This document shows, piece by piece, positions 35,601 through 47,839 of a stretch of DNA of 64,000 nt. The notes under the pieces were generated by a model that was given only the letters and a program-made list of their open reading frames with translations, did no database searches and was not told the origin of the DNA. The stretch is from NCBI GenBank assembly GCA_019188255.1, contig JAETXT010000008.1, forward strand, positions 3,410,001 through 3,474,000. The letters run 5' to 3'. Numbering within the stretch: position 1 is the first letter of the stretch; each line of letters opens with the position of its first letter. Position numbers and translations under genes: made by a program. The stretch is from Verticillium longisporum (taxonomy: Eukaryota > Ascomycota > Sordariomycetes > Glomerellales > Plectosphaerellaceae).

Positions 35601-38600
35601 TTATCTTCTTTTAAGGGTCGATTTTACTTTCTTTATAGAGTTATTTAAGTAATACTATCTTCCTATCTTCTAGGAGTTTTACTCTTAGCTAATAATATAA
35701 TATAAATTAGCGTAATTATCCTATTATTCCTAAATACGTCTCTAAGTCTAATAATAATATTAAGTATTTCAACTTAATAATAGCTATTAACTTCTCCGCT
35801 ATAGTTAATAATCTTAATATATTAACTTAGAATCTTAATAATATTATAGAGGGGTATATATAGAATAACTTTAAAGGGCTTAAAACGAATCTAGATTCTT
35901 CGAAAAGATTAAAGATAATTTATAAGTATTCTATATATTCCTTAAAGGAATTATTAAAGATTATTATATCGTCGACGTATATTTATATAAATCGTCTATA
36001 TAAGTATAGCTTCTAGTCTATAAAGTATTATATATATACTAGCGAATTCCTATATCCTATTAATATTATATAGGACTTCTCTAATCTATAGGGATTAATA
36101 ATTACTATCTAGTCCTTATAAGCGCTATAGATTAGTAATTAATAGAAGAAAGCGGATATATCGAATATTAATAAGAATATCTTCTTATATAAGCTATTAA
36201 TAATTTCCTCCTATAATAATATTAAATAATTATCTAGAATTAATATATCGTTTAATTATCTAAGGTCTATTACGACTCTACTTTTACGAATACTATTAAT
36301 AATTTATTATACTATAAAGACTAGATAGCTAAATAGAATCGGCTATTTTATCTATTCTAGTCTTCCTAATTTATATATCTTATCGAATTTCTTATTAAGG
36401 AGCTATTAATCCTCGACCCCTAAGGGGTATACCCTAGAGCCTAATTTCTTAGATTATTATCTATCTACTAGGTCTATTCTTATATAGTCCTCGTCTAGTA
36501 TAGGAATAACTCTATAGTCTCTCTAATAGTTAAAGGATTCTAGGAGCTATTTAACTTAATCCGCTTATAATAGGTTCTCTACGTAGATACTAACTCCTTC
36601 TCGTATACGTATCTCCTTAACATCTCTAGGGCGTTTAGCTCTTAGGGATAGCTTAAATTTACGTAATTCCTTAAGTTCCCTATTTATTATAGTCTCCTTT
36701 ATAATATTAATCGTTTTTTTAGCGAAGAAAGCTAATATTATATCGTTATTTAGATCGAATTCCTAATAGCTATATATTACCTTAGCTATATATTAATCCG
36801 CTAAGAAGCTTCCTTCTAGGTTTATATCTTTAATATATCCTAATCGAGTATTCTAATCGACTTTTACTATATCTTCGGAGTTATTAATTATAAATATAAA
36901 GTATAATCTAGAATAGGATATCTAGTATAATTATATTAAAAGGTTATCGGCTATAAAAGTATATTCCTATTTAACCCTATATTTATTATATTTTAGGAGG
37001 CTATTATATCTTATTAATACTCTAGTAACTAACTTTAGTAATAGAGTTATTTAGGATATCGCTATTATTCTTCTCCTAACTAGATTAGACTTAGATTTAT
37101 ATAAAAATAATATCTATATCCTATAATAATAATTAAAGATTAGATTATTAGAGCTAAAGAGTATATCTATTCTATATTAATTAAGGAATTCGTATCCTAG
37201 TAATAGCTTTAGTATTAGATTCTATATATATTATATTATAACGGTTATATATCTAAATACCTTTATATCCTATCTATTTATAAAGCTAAGAATATATAAA
37301 TCGAAGGTCGCTTTATAATCTAATTTAATTTATATATTACTAATACTTTAAATAGTTTTCTTCTCTAATATATCGATTATTATATTCTTATTAAATTCCG
37401 TAAGCTAGTCTTAATCTATAATTACTCTAAAGTATATTAAATCTATTATAATATAGTATTATTTACTTCTTAGTTTAAATAATACTAGAAAGGAGTAATA
37501 TCTATATCCCAACTTTCTTTTAATATATTAGCTATCCTTAAATTATATTAGGCTCTAGGCTTTAATAATATCGTCTTTATTAAATACTAGGAATATAATC
37601 TCTATAGACTTCTCTCCTATAGCTTACTCGTTAATAATACTCCGTTCCGCCTTCGCGATCTATCTCTTAATAGTATTTTACTTTTTTATTTATAGGCCCT
37701 AGCCTTTAGGTTTTAGCTAAGTATAATTATTAACGAAGACGTAATCTATAAATAATCTTTTTAATATAAAGTTCTTCTTATATTTATAGTAATATTATAG
37801 AGTATATTATTATTATAGAGGTTTATTAATTAATATAGAATAATAAGAGGAAGTAGTAATATTATAGTTAATATAATCTAATATTCCCTATTTATCCTCC
37901 TATATTAAGAAAACCTCTTTAGCTATCTTATAGCTATCCTATTATAAGTCCTATTTATTCTCTTAAGAGTCTTAATCGGTTAGATAGATATATATATAAT
38001 TCGCCCGACTATTATTATATCTAGTCTATCTTCGATATAGTCTATATATCTCTACTTATTATCAATTAACAGTATAGCCTCTATATATAAATATAATTTC
38101 TCCCTAGAATAAACCTTTAATAATATTACCTCCTCGAGGGAAATTATCTCTAATATTATCGTATCTATTCTAGTAATTCCGATTACTATACCCGTTCCTA
38201 TAATAGGAGTTATTTCTATTATTAGACCGGGTCTTATATCTACGTCTATTCTAATTACGTCCTTAATAAGAGTTAGCCTTATAATAGTTATTAGTATTAT
38301 AGCGGTTACTATTACGTCTTTACTAGTCTAAGTAATAGGAGTTATATACTAGGAAGGTAACTCTATCCGGACTATTATTAGGATTATTATCCTTATCGAA
38401 GTCTTCTTTAATAATATATACTATTATTAGCTATCTAATATCTAGTAGAGCTAAGTCTCTCTAGAGTAGTTTAGCCTTATCCTAAGTATTTTTAATAAAT
38501 AAATTAATAATAGTATTTAGGTTTAGCTTAAATAAGTATATTATTAGATTATTATTAATCTTAAAGTAGGCTTAGTTTAGCTATATTAATAGATTATTTA

Positions 38601-40144
38601 TTCCTATAGTATTATATAATCGGATTATATTTAATATAAACTTCTATAAATCCCTATCTATACGGATATCCTATCTAATATACTAGTAAGCGTTTAATAG
38701 TTTAATAGCCTTTATAGAGACTAGGGCGAATTAGCGTCTAAGGAGTCGTTTCTATATATTAAGTCTAATATAAAGTCTTTATTTTTTATCTTCTATTAAT
38801 ATAATATATTATACCTTAGCTAAGCTTAATAATAATTATAATAGACTATATACTACTATAGCCTATCTCTTAAGCGTATTAGCTTAGTCGTTTATAGAGT
38901 CTAGAAATATATCTACGTCTATTTAATATACGTCTTAGCTAATAGTATAGATTAAAGAATTCTCGTTTTTACTAGAGTCTAGTTTATAATCTAAGTAGAA
39001 ATACCTATATATTAATACTTTCTAGTTATTAGAACTTAGTCCCTAGTTTATATTATTAATTTAGATTTATATTTATAGGATCTCTATTATAATAGCTAAT
39101 TACTACTAGGTAATTATAGGCGTAGAGCCTATCTAATTCTATTCTACTATAGCTAATTATCTAATTAATAGAGATAACGAATCTTATCCGATAAATAAGG
39201 ATAATAATTCTTATCCGATTAATAGGGATAGCGATTACGATATCGTAATATCCTCTATTGTAGGAATAGGGTTTATCTTTATAGAATATTTCCTAATAAT
39301 AACCCTACCCTCGATTTCCTCGGCTTACTTAAAGATTACTATCTAATATTAATCTTTAGCATCTATTTCCTAGAATATAGCCTTATTATTATTTAGACTC
39401 TTCTATTAATTAATTAGTTTAGCGTATTATACTTATAGTATTCTCGCTATCTATAAGAAAGCTATCTTAACTTAATAATAATCTATTATTTATTCTAGCG
39501 GATATCGGTATATACTTTATAACGATAATAACGAAGCTAATATAGCTCTATAGCTTATAAGTATAAACTACTATTCTTAAGGAATAGGGGAGAGCTTATT
39601 AAATACTAAGATTATAGATAAGTCTACTAGAAGCACTTTAACGGCTTAGTCCTAGTAATCTTCTACTTAATAATATAATTAGTATACTTTAATTATTATT
39701 ATATCCGATATAGGACTAGACTTAAGAAGGACTTAGATCTAAGAAGGGCTTAGATTATACTAAGAGAATAAGGAAGAACTTAATAGAGTTAATAATTCTA
39801 TAATAAGCTAAGGAGGGGTCGATAAGCTTAGAGTCTGGGTCTCTAATATTACCTCTTTATTAGCCGATAATAGATAAATCTCTAATAATAATAATGCTTA
39901 TCTTAATAAAAATCTAGATAGTATAATAGAGTAAATATATATCTAGTTACTATTATTATTAGGACTTTACGTTAGGGGTATATTCGAGTATAATAAAAGA
40001 GTTAAGTTCCTAAAGCTAAGGTAGCTAGGCTATCGCCCTTATAAATTAGTGGAGTGCTCCGGCCTAGGACTCTAGCGGAGTCCAAATCCGCTAGGAGCCC
40101 TAGGCTAGAGCACCTTCCACTAAAGGAGAAAGGTGCCTCTAATA
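32685..40144 (-). mobile_element. Family B LTR retrotransposon copy 3, 3' end missing
   Basis: Minus-strand copy. Its 5' LTR is at 39957-40144 (188 bp). Gag, protease, RT, RNase H and integrase relics follow leftwards. The RT box is intact in sequence: I-Y-V-D-D-I-I-I with YVDD at 35968-35979. It stops near 32685 at the point matching about 49915 of copy 2, so about 2.2 kb including the 3' LTR is lost. The family A sequence on its two sides overlaps by about 1.4 kb, so the loss involved recombination rather than a simple deletion. Confidence 0.85.
39957..40144 (-). repeat. Family B 5' LTR of copy 3 (188 bp)
   Basis: Same hairpin-bearing LTR as at 2431. The sequence at 40040-40135 keeps CA/TG better than the internal region. 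The nearby short open frame starting at 40133 is chance reading of AT-rich DNA. Confidence 0.88.
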
Positions 40145-41520
40145 AGGAGTTCGAGTTATAGGTATTTCCTTAAAGGCTTTAGAATTATTAATAATATAGT
40201 AGAGCTCTTCTTAAGCTTTATAGATATAAGCTTTAATATTAATTACTTTCTTCTCTTTAATAGCTATAAGCTTAATAGCCTTCTCTATTATTTTATATTC
40301 TTCTATCTCTTTCTTCTTTATAATTATTACTTCTTTCTTAATAATAGTATTCTCCTTTTCGCTTATAATAGAGGCTATAATAATATTAATATTCTTTAAA
40401 ATATAAGAGGATAATTAATTAATAAAAGTATAGCTTAAGTAATAAGCGCTTTAAAGATATAAGCGAATAGGATTATTATTATTAAGGGTATTTATTAATA
40501 GATCGATAAGCTTAGGATTAATAAGAAGCTTAGGGTAATTATAGATTAGCTTAATTATATCTTTATTATTTAAAAGGTAATTATATAAATTAATATAAAG
40601 ATAGAAAAAAGTAAGCTTAAAAGTATTAGCCTTTTAATAATATATAATATATTCGGATTAATAAATGATAATAGCTTCTTTAAAAGCTTTATAGCTTAAA
40701 GGCTAAATTTATTAAAGAAGAATTAATTAATAAAAAGATATAGAATAAAAAGCTAGGAAATTAATAGATTAGCGAAATTAAAGAGATAATAGCGAATATA
40801 TTAAGGATATCTTAGTAAGTAAATACTATTTAATTAATTAAGGGGAATTTAAAAGTTTAAATATAATTTATAATATTATAGAAATAGCTATTATTAACTA
40901 AACTAATAACGATTTCCGATATTTTCTTAAAATATTTAATTATTTTAATAAAATAAAAGAAATAATAAATATACTATTTTAATAAATAATTATATAAGGT
41001 TATACCTTTATTAATATATATTTAATTATAAACTTTTTATTAAATAAATTAAATAGTTTTATAAAAAGGCTTAAGGATCTATAATTATTAATTAATATAG
41101 CTAAAAAATTTAGCGAATTTATAATAAAATAAGCGCTTTTATTAAACTTATAAATAATATATTTAATATTAGAATAATTAGCTATATATTCGATATCTAG
41201 CTAAGAGGCGAGTTTACTAAAATAGTATTTATATAAGGGGTTCCTAGCCTTAGTATTAGGAAGCTAGCGATTATAAGCCTAAGCTAGCTAAGGATTATAT
41301 AAATATACTTTATCGAAGCGAAAAGTAATATCCGATATAATAATAATTAAATAAAGAGATTAAAATAATTAAAAGTAGGTATAAGATTAAATAGATAAAA
41401 CGGGAATATAATAAGTTATAGGAATATCGATTATTAAAAGAAGCTAGGGATAGCGAGATCTAGGAGAGTTATAGATATAATAGAGAGAATTTTATAAAAT
41501 AAATATAATAAACTATTATT
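40145..41520 (-). pseudogene. Antisense gene C fragment of a family A element, RIP-degraded
   Basis: Matches 31307-32690, so it repeats most of the fragment on the other side of family B copy 3. Its right end leads into the normal spacer and 3' LTR of family A. Product not recognised. Confidence 0.6.
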
Positions 41521-41734
41521 TATAAATTAACGGTAAGGATTATTCTATATTATTATCTACTTCTAAGCTATTATTAATATTACTATTATTATAATTTCTA
41601 TAATATATCTAACCTAGCTCTATATTATAGCTATATTAGGGAATAAGGCCTAAGAAGTAATACGTTAAAGTACTAAGATATATTAATAAAGGTATTATAA
41701 GTTCTAGGGACTAGACCTCTAGGAGGGGAGGTAA
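41521..41734 (+). other. Family A spacer between gene C and 3' LTR
   Basis: Reverse complement of 59253-59450. Purine-rich GGAGGGGAGG near 41723-41732 just before the LTR is the likely polypurine tract of family A, which fixes the LTR at 41735 as a 3' LTR. Confidence 0.6.
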
Positions 41735-42020
41735 TATAAGGAGTTAGATGTTAGGAACTTAACGCTTATTTATATTATCGTAAATACTTTAGCGATAAGC
41801 CTTAATTTAAAAAGAGAAATCGAGGCTATACTTAATAGCCTCGATAAATTAAAATTAATATAATAGCTTATTAATTATTCGCCGATCTAATTACTTTCCC
41901 TAATCTAAGCCCTTAGCCCTATACCTTTATAGATAAGTTAAAGTTAATATAATAGCTAACCGATTATTCGCTAATTTAATTACTTTCCTTAATTTAAGCC
42001 CTTAGCTTAATACCTTTATA
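41735..42020 (+). repeat. Family A 3' LTR (41735-41931) followed by a partial LTR (41932-42020)
   Basis: A complete 197-bp LTR directly followed by the second half of another, then the leader of the next rightward element. This head-to-tail junction mirrors the one at 1189-1422. Confidence 0.8.
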
Positions 42021-45000
42021 TTCTTTAATTTCTATAATTTATAATTAGATTAAGCTAAATAATAGATTAATTGAAGTATATTAGAATATAAAAGCAAATT
42101 ATTTATTATAATAGATATTATATTAAAGATAAATTAATAGGAATATTATTAAAATTATTAAGGAGTAATTATAATAAGAAGATTATATTTAAATTAAGAT
42201 CTTCTTTAGAAAATTATTATTAAAATATTAATAAATAAATAATTTAAGCTAAATTATAAATATAAATCCTTTAAGCCTTAATCTATAAACTCTATAAATA
42301 AAGATATAAGAATAATCTCTTAATTTTATATTTTATTAAATATACTTTTATTATAAAGAATTATAATAAATTATTTATTTATAATTATAAAATATTCGAA
42401 GAAGATATTATTATTATTTAAATTAATAATTAGCTTATTATTATTAAAGCTAAGAACGTTTTCTAATTTAATATAAATATAGCTTAAATTATAGAATAAT
42501 TAATAATAAAACTTATTTATATTTTATAAATAATATAATAAAATTATATTTAGAATTTTAAAATAATTTATAGAAAGGACTTTAATAAAGATAATATAAA
42601 TATTTATTAAGAAGATTTCTAAAGCTTTATAAAATAAGAGTATTTATTAAAAGATTTATAAAATTTAATTTATTAAGAGTAATTATATTCGCTTTATTTT
42701 TAAAGAAATAAAAATATCTCCTTTTTTTATTTTCTTTAATTATTAATAGAATATTTATTAATTATTTAATAAAAATATAAATTATAATAAAGAATATATT
42801 TTTAAGTATTTCTAATAATTTATTTATTTTATAAAGGATAAATTAATAGAATATTATACTTTTATTAAAGATATTAAAGTACTTATATATAAAGCTTAAT
42901 AAATATAAAATATTAATAAATTATAGAATAAATAATAAGAAAGTAAGAAATAAGTTTATTCTTAATTAACTTAGAACGAACCTTATAATATTACCTTTAA
43001 TTATAAGGCCTTAAAAAGAGAAGCTTTATAAGATTAATCGTTAATAAAATAAAGTCGTTCCTCTTATTATAATAAAGGTATTATATTAAAGTAAGCGAGA
43101 AACCTAAACCCTTATTCTATAAGAATATTATCGAGTAGCTAAAATATTATCCTTATAATACTATTTAATATATACTTCTATTATAATAAATTAAAGTATT
43201 AAATATAGAATTATATTTAGCTTAAGCTATAAAGGCTAAAGGCTATAATTATTAATATCTAATTATTTAAGTTTAAAGGTATTTAGATAATAGAATTCTT
43301 AGAAAATAATTTAATATAGATTCTAACCTAAAGAATATTATATTAAAAATAAATATTAAGAAAACTATAAAAATATTAATAATTATTATTTAATAGGGTA
43401 AGGAAATTAAATTCTTTATTAACTTAGATATTAATATTATTATAAATATTATTAATTTTACTTTTATTTAGCTATTAAAGCTATAAGAAATAGAAAATAT
43501 AAAAGCTCTTAAACTATAAATATTCGATAAATAGATAATAAATAGCTATAGATTATTCGCCCTCTTATTCTATTTATTAGATATATAAAATCGAGGTTAA
43601 TTATTATATTAACTATTTATATATATAGAATAATTTAAAAGGTTAAAATATATCCTTTTATTTAATAATAATATAAATAAAGAAAATATCTAAGTAGATA
43701 TTATTACCCGATCCTTTACTTAAAGCTATATATTAAATATAGACTTTAAGGAATTTATAAAAATAATAATCGAAGATAAAGCTAAAGCTTATATTATTTA
43801 TATTACTTAGATAATAATTATAATATTTAATATAATAATCCCTATTATTAATAAACCCTCTCTTAATAATAAATAGATTAAAACGCTCGTTTTAGAACTT
43901 ATAGAAATTAAAGATATATTCTCTAAAGATTTAGTAAAAGAATTATTAATATTAAAAGATATAGAGTATTTAGTAAACTTAAAAGAAAGGGCTAAACCTT
44001 TTTATAAATTAATCTATTTATTATCCTAGAAATAGCTAAAAGAGCTTTATTACTATATAATAGAAAGGGAGGCTATAAAGAGAATTAAGAAATCTATTAA
44101 TTTTATAAAGGCTTTAATAGTATTTATATTAAAGAAGGATAGGAGTTTACGCTTATATATTAATTACTAAAATTTAAATATAATTATTATAAAAAATTAA
44201 TACCCTCTTTTTCTAATAAGTAAACTTTTAGATTATTTAATTAAAATGAAATATTTCTTCAAAAAAGATATCTAGGATATTTATTATTAAATTTATATTA
44301 AAGATAATAATTAATAGAAAACTATATTCTAAACTTAAGATAAATATTATAAATATATTATAATATTATTTAAGCTTATAAATACTTTTATTGTATTCTA
44401 AATATATATCTATTAAATATTTATTAAATTATTAAGCGATTTCTATATTATTTATTTAAATAATATTTTAATTTATTCGAGAATAAAGGAGAAGTATATA
44501 ATTTATTCTTAATAAATCCTTAAGAGATTTCAAGATTTTAAGCTTTTTATAAAATAATTAAAATATTTATTTTATTAAGATAAAATAGAATTCTTTAAAT
44601 TTATTATCTCTAAAGAAAATATAGCTATAGACTTAAATTATATCTAAATAATCGTTAATTAATAATTCCCTAAATCTTTTAAGGATATATAAATATTCTT
44701 AGGATTTATTAATTTCTATTAATATTTTATTAAAGGATATTCTAAAATAATAATATTTTTAGTAATATTATTAAAAGGAAATATTATAAAGGTTAAGAAA
44801 GGATTATTTAAATAGCTATATAAAATATAAAAAGTATTTAAAATATTAAAGCTTATTTTTATTATTATTATAATCTTATAATATTAAGATTATATATTCG
44901 AAAATTAAATTAAGATTAATATATTAAATAATATTATTTTAAGGATCTTTAACTAAAAATATAAGAATAATTAAAAATTTATTATTTATTATTTATAAAA

Positions 45001-47657
45001 GCTTCTATTAATAGAATAACGATAAAGGATTAAATAATAAGAATTACTTATAATAATAGAAAGCCTAGAATATTAATACTATTACCTCGAAAGTATAAAT
45101 TAAGTCTTTATAATATTAATCGATTATTAAGCCTTTAAAGGTATTATTTAAGCTTTAATTAGAGATCTTTAAGGAAAGCTTATATAAATATATATTAATT
45201 ATCGTTTTTCGATTTCGAGATTTAATATTAATTTAAGATTATAAACTTAATTAATAATCTCTTAAAATAATTAGATTATATAAGAGAATAAATATTAATA
45301 AATAATATATTCTTTATATTATTTTAAAAGCTATAATTAATAGAAGACTTAGCTATAAATATTAAATAAATTATTATATAAATAAAGCTAAAGGATACTA
45401 TAAATAGAGCTTATATCTAAGCTATATAAGTAATACTATAAAGATAGAAGTTTATCCTTATATTAAGAAGATATTATAGCTTTAGGGAAAAGGGGCCCTT
45501 ACTTTTTAAATAAAAGGTAATATATATTTATATTATTATAATAAATAGAATAGAGAAGAAAGCTTCTTTTTAACTTTAAAGCTAAGAAGCTAAAGCTAGA
45601 AAGTTAATAATAATTCATTAAAGGATTAAAAAAAAGTCTAAAGGATTAATAAAATCTAAGGTTATTATTCTAAATTAATATATCTTATATTCTATTATAA
45701 AAGAGCTTATAAAGAACGAAATAATATTAAGGCCTACCTCTACCCTAGAATTTAAAGATTTAATTAAAGGATTATAAGCTATTAATTTAAAATACCTTTT
45801 TTAAAAGGAGAATATAAGTGTAACGCCCCAGCCCGGTCGTCACCAGGACACCAGGCAGGACACCCCGCAGGCGATCGGACGCGCCGCACGGACCCACAGG
45901 ATCACTCACGTGACCGTGACCAGATCACGATTCTCAAAGTGATCCGGTCACTAACCACACCGTGACCCAAGCAACAGGATCACGACAAGAAAGGTGAGCC
46001 ATCCAACATGGACTCACCAACCCAACACGACAAGGACAGAATGACAGGTATATAAGGACGGGCATTCGGTACTTGTAGATACATTCTTTCTCACGACAGT
46101 GATCAATCTAAGTCTTACCTTGTATCCATTGTAACGAGTGCGCAACGCCTTACGACACCACATCGTCTCAGAGTCACAACCTAAGCTTCTGCAAACAGCA
46201 ACCCTAACCCTCTGACAGTGTTCCCCCTTCGGAAGCTGCCAGGTCGTAACAATAAGCTAATAAGCTAGAAGAAAGGAAAGTTATATTATAGATAATTAAA
46301 ATACCCTCTTCTTTAAAGGATAATTAATTATCTTTATATAAAAAACGCTCTATAAAGAGCTATTTAAGTTATATTATAATAACCTTTAAATAGAATATAT
46401 AAAAGTAAATAAGACTTTTAAGCTATTAATAAGGAAATTCTATTAAGAAAATATATCTATTAATATCTATTATTATATTACTAAATACTTTATATATTCG
46501 AGGATTTAAATACTTAAATATAGATTATATAAGAAGCTATAATCACTATTACTTCTATCCTATCTTTTCTAAGAAATATTTTTAGACTTTATTATAAGCT
46601 TAAGCCTTATATTAAAGGATAATAGCTTAGAGTATAATTCTATCCTTATAATTATAGATTAATTTACGAAAGCTAGTTTAATTCCTAGCTATATAGAAGA
46701 CGTTAATAGCTATTAGCTTAAATATAATCCTTTATAAAGAAATAGAATATAAATTTAGGAGCCTAGAGAATATAATAAACGATAAAGATAAAGTCTTTAC
46801 AAATAAATTCTAGGAGGAATTCTATTAAAAGAGAATAATTTAATACTACCTCTCTATTACCTATTACCCTTAAATAGATAGATAAATAAAGAGAATTTAC
46901 TAGATATTAGAAAAATACTTTTATTATATTAATAATTAAATATTAAAGGAATAACTATATTATTTAAAAGAAATAGAATTCTTATATAATAATAATATAT
47001 ATAATATTATTAGTATTTTATTATTTAAAGCCTTTTATAAATATTATTTTAGAATAATTAATTATATAGCTTTAAGAAAGGATATAAAGGTCTAAAATAT
47101 AAAGGAAAAGATTAAGAATATTATAATTATTCACTAAATTATTAATCAAAATTAATAATATATAATATATATTTAAGCTTTTTATTATAATAAGAAATAT
47201 ATATTAAAAACCTTTAATATTAAAGATATTATAGGGCTTTTTATTAAGAATTTCTAATTTAAAATAAATGAAAAGCTAATATTATAATATATCTAAATCT
47301 AAATTATAGAATAAATAAATAAATAAGCTTATTATATAATATTTCCTAAAACTTATTCTAGAATATATAATATCTTCCCTATCTTTTCCCTAAAATTATA
47401 ATATAATTACTAAATCGATATTAAATAATTAGCTTACTTCTTTATATTAGAGGATAAATAGGATAAATAGGAAATCGAAGATATTATATCTTATAAAGAG
47501 GATTAAAAGTAAAGGTTCTATTTAATAAAATAAGGTAAATAATTAATAAAATATAACACCTAAGAACCTAAAAATTAGCTCGAAAATATAATATAAACTT
47601 TAAAAAAGTACTAGAAATATTAGAAATATAAATATAAATAATAGGATAAATAATTAT
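42021..47657 (+). pseudogene. RIP-degraded gag-pol of family A element A3, with a young solo LTR inside
   Basis: Collinear with 25718-30930 through gag, protease, RT, RNase H and integrase. Interrupted at 45819-46251 by the young gypsy solo LTR. It ends at the family B insertion and resumes at 57396, matching the uninterrupted copy at about 30905. More RIP-mutated than A2. Confidence 0.85.
45819..46251 (+). repeat. Solo LTR of a young gypsy subfamily (433 bp) with target duplication ATAAG
   Basis: Starts TGTAACGCCC and ends GGTCGTAACA; ATAAG on both sides (45814-45818 and 46252-46256). From the TATA box to the end it is nearly identical to the LTR at 5585, while the 5' 230 bp are clearly different in sequence and length. 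No RIP. A product of LTR-LTR recombination of a complete element inserted into family A. Confidence 0.95.
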
Positions 47658-47839
47658 TATTAGGACCTTATATTAGGGGTACGTTTATAATAGTAAAAAG
47701 AGTTAAGGTCTCTAACTAAAGCTATCTAGGCTACGGCCCTTATAAATAGAGTAGGGTGCTCCGACCTAGGACTCTAGCGGAGTCTAATTCCGCTAAGAGC
47801 CCTAGGCTAGAGCACCTTCTACTAGAGGTACCTCTAACA
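47658..47839 (-). repeat. Family B 3' LTR of copy 2 (182 bp)
   Basis: Ends CTCTAACA on the plus strand, an unmutated TGTTAG start on its own strand. Lacks a short piece near the 5' end present in copy 1. Hairpin conserved. Confidence 0.88.

Noticed and set aside
40133..40399. 88-codon open frame
   Set aside because: AT-rich chance frame running from a family B LTR into family A sequence; crosses an insertion boundary.
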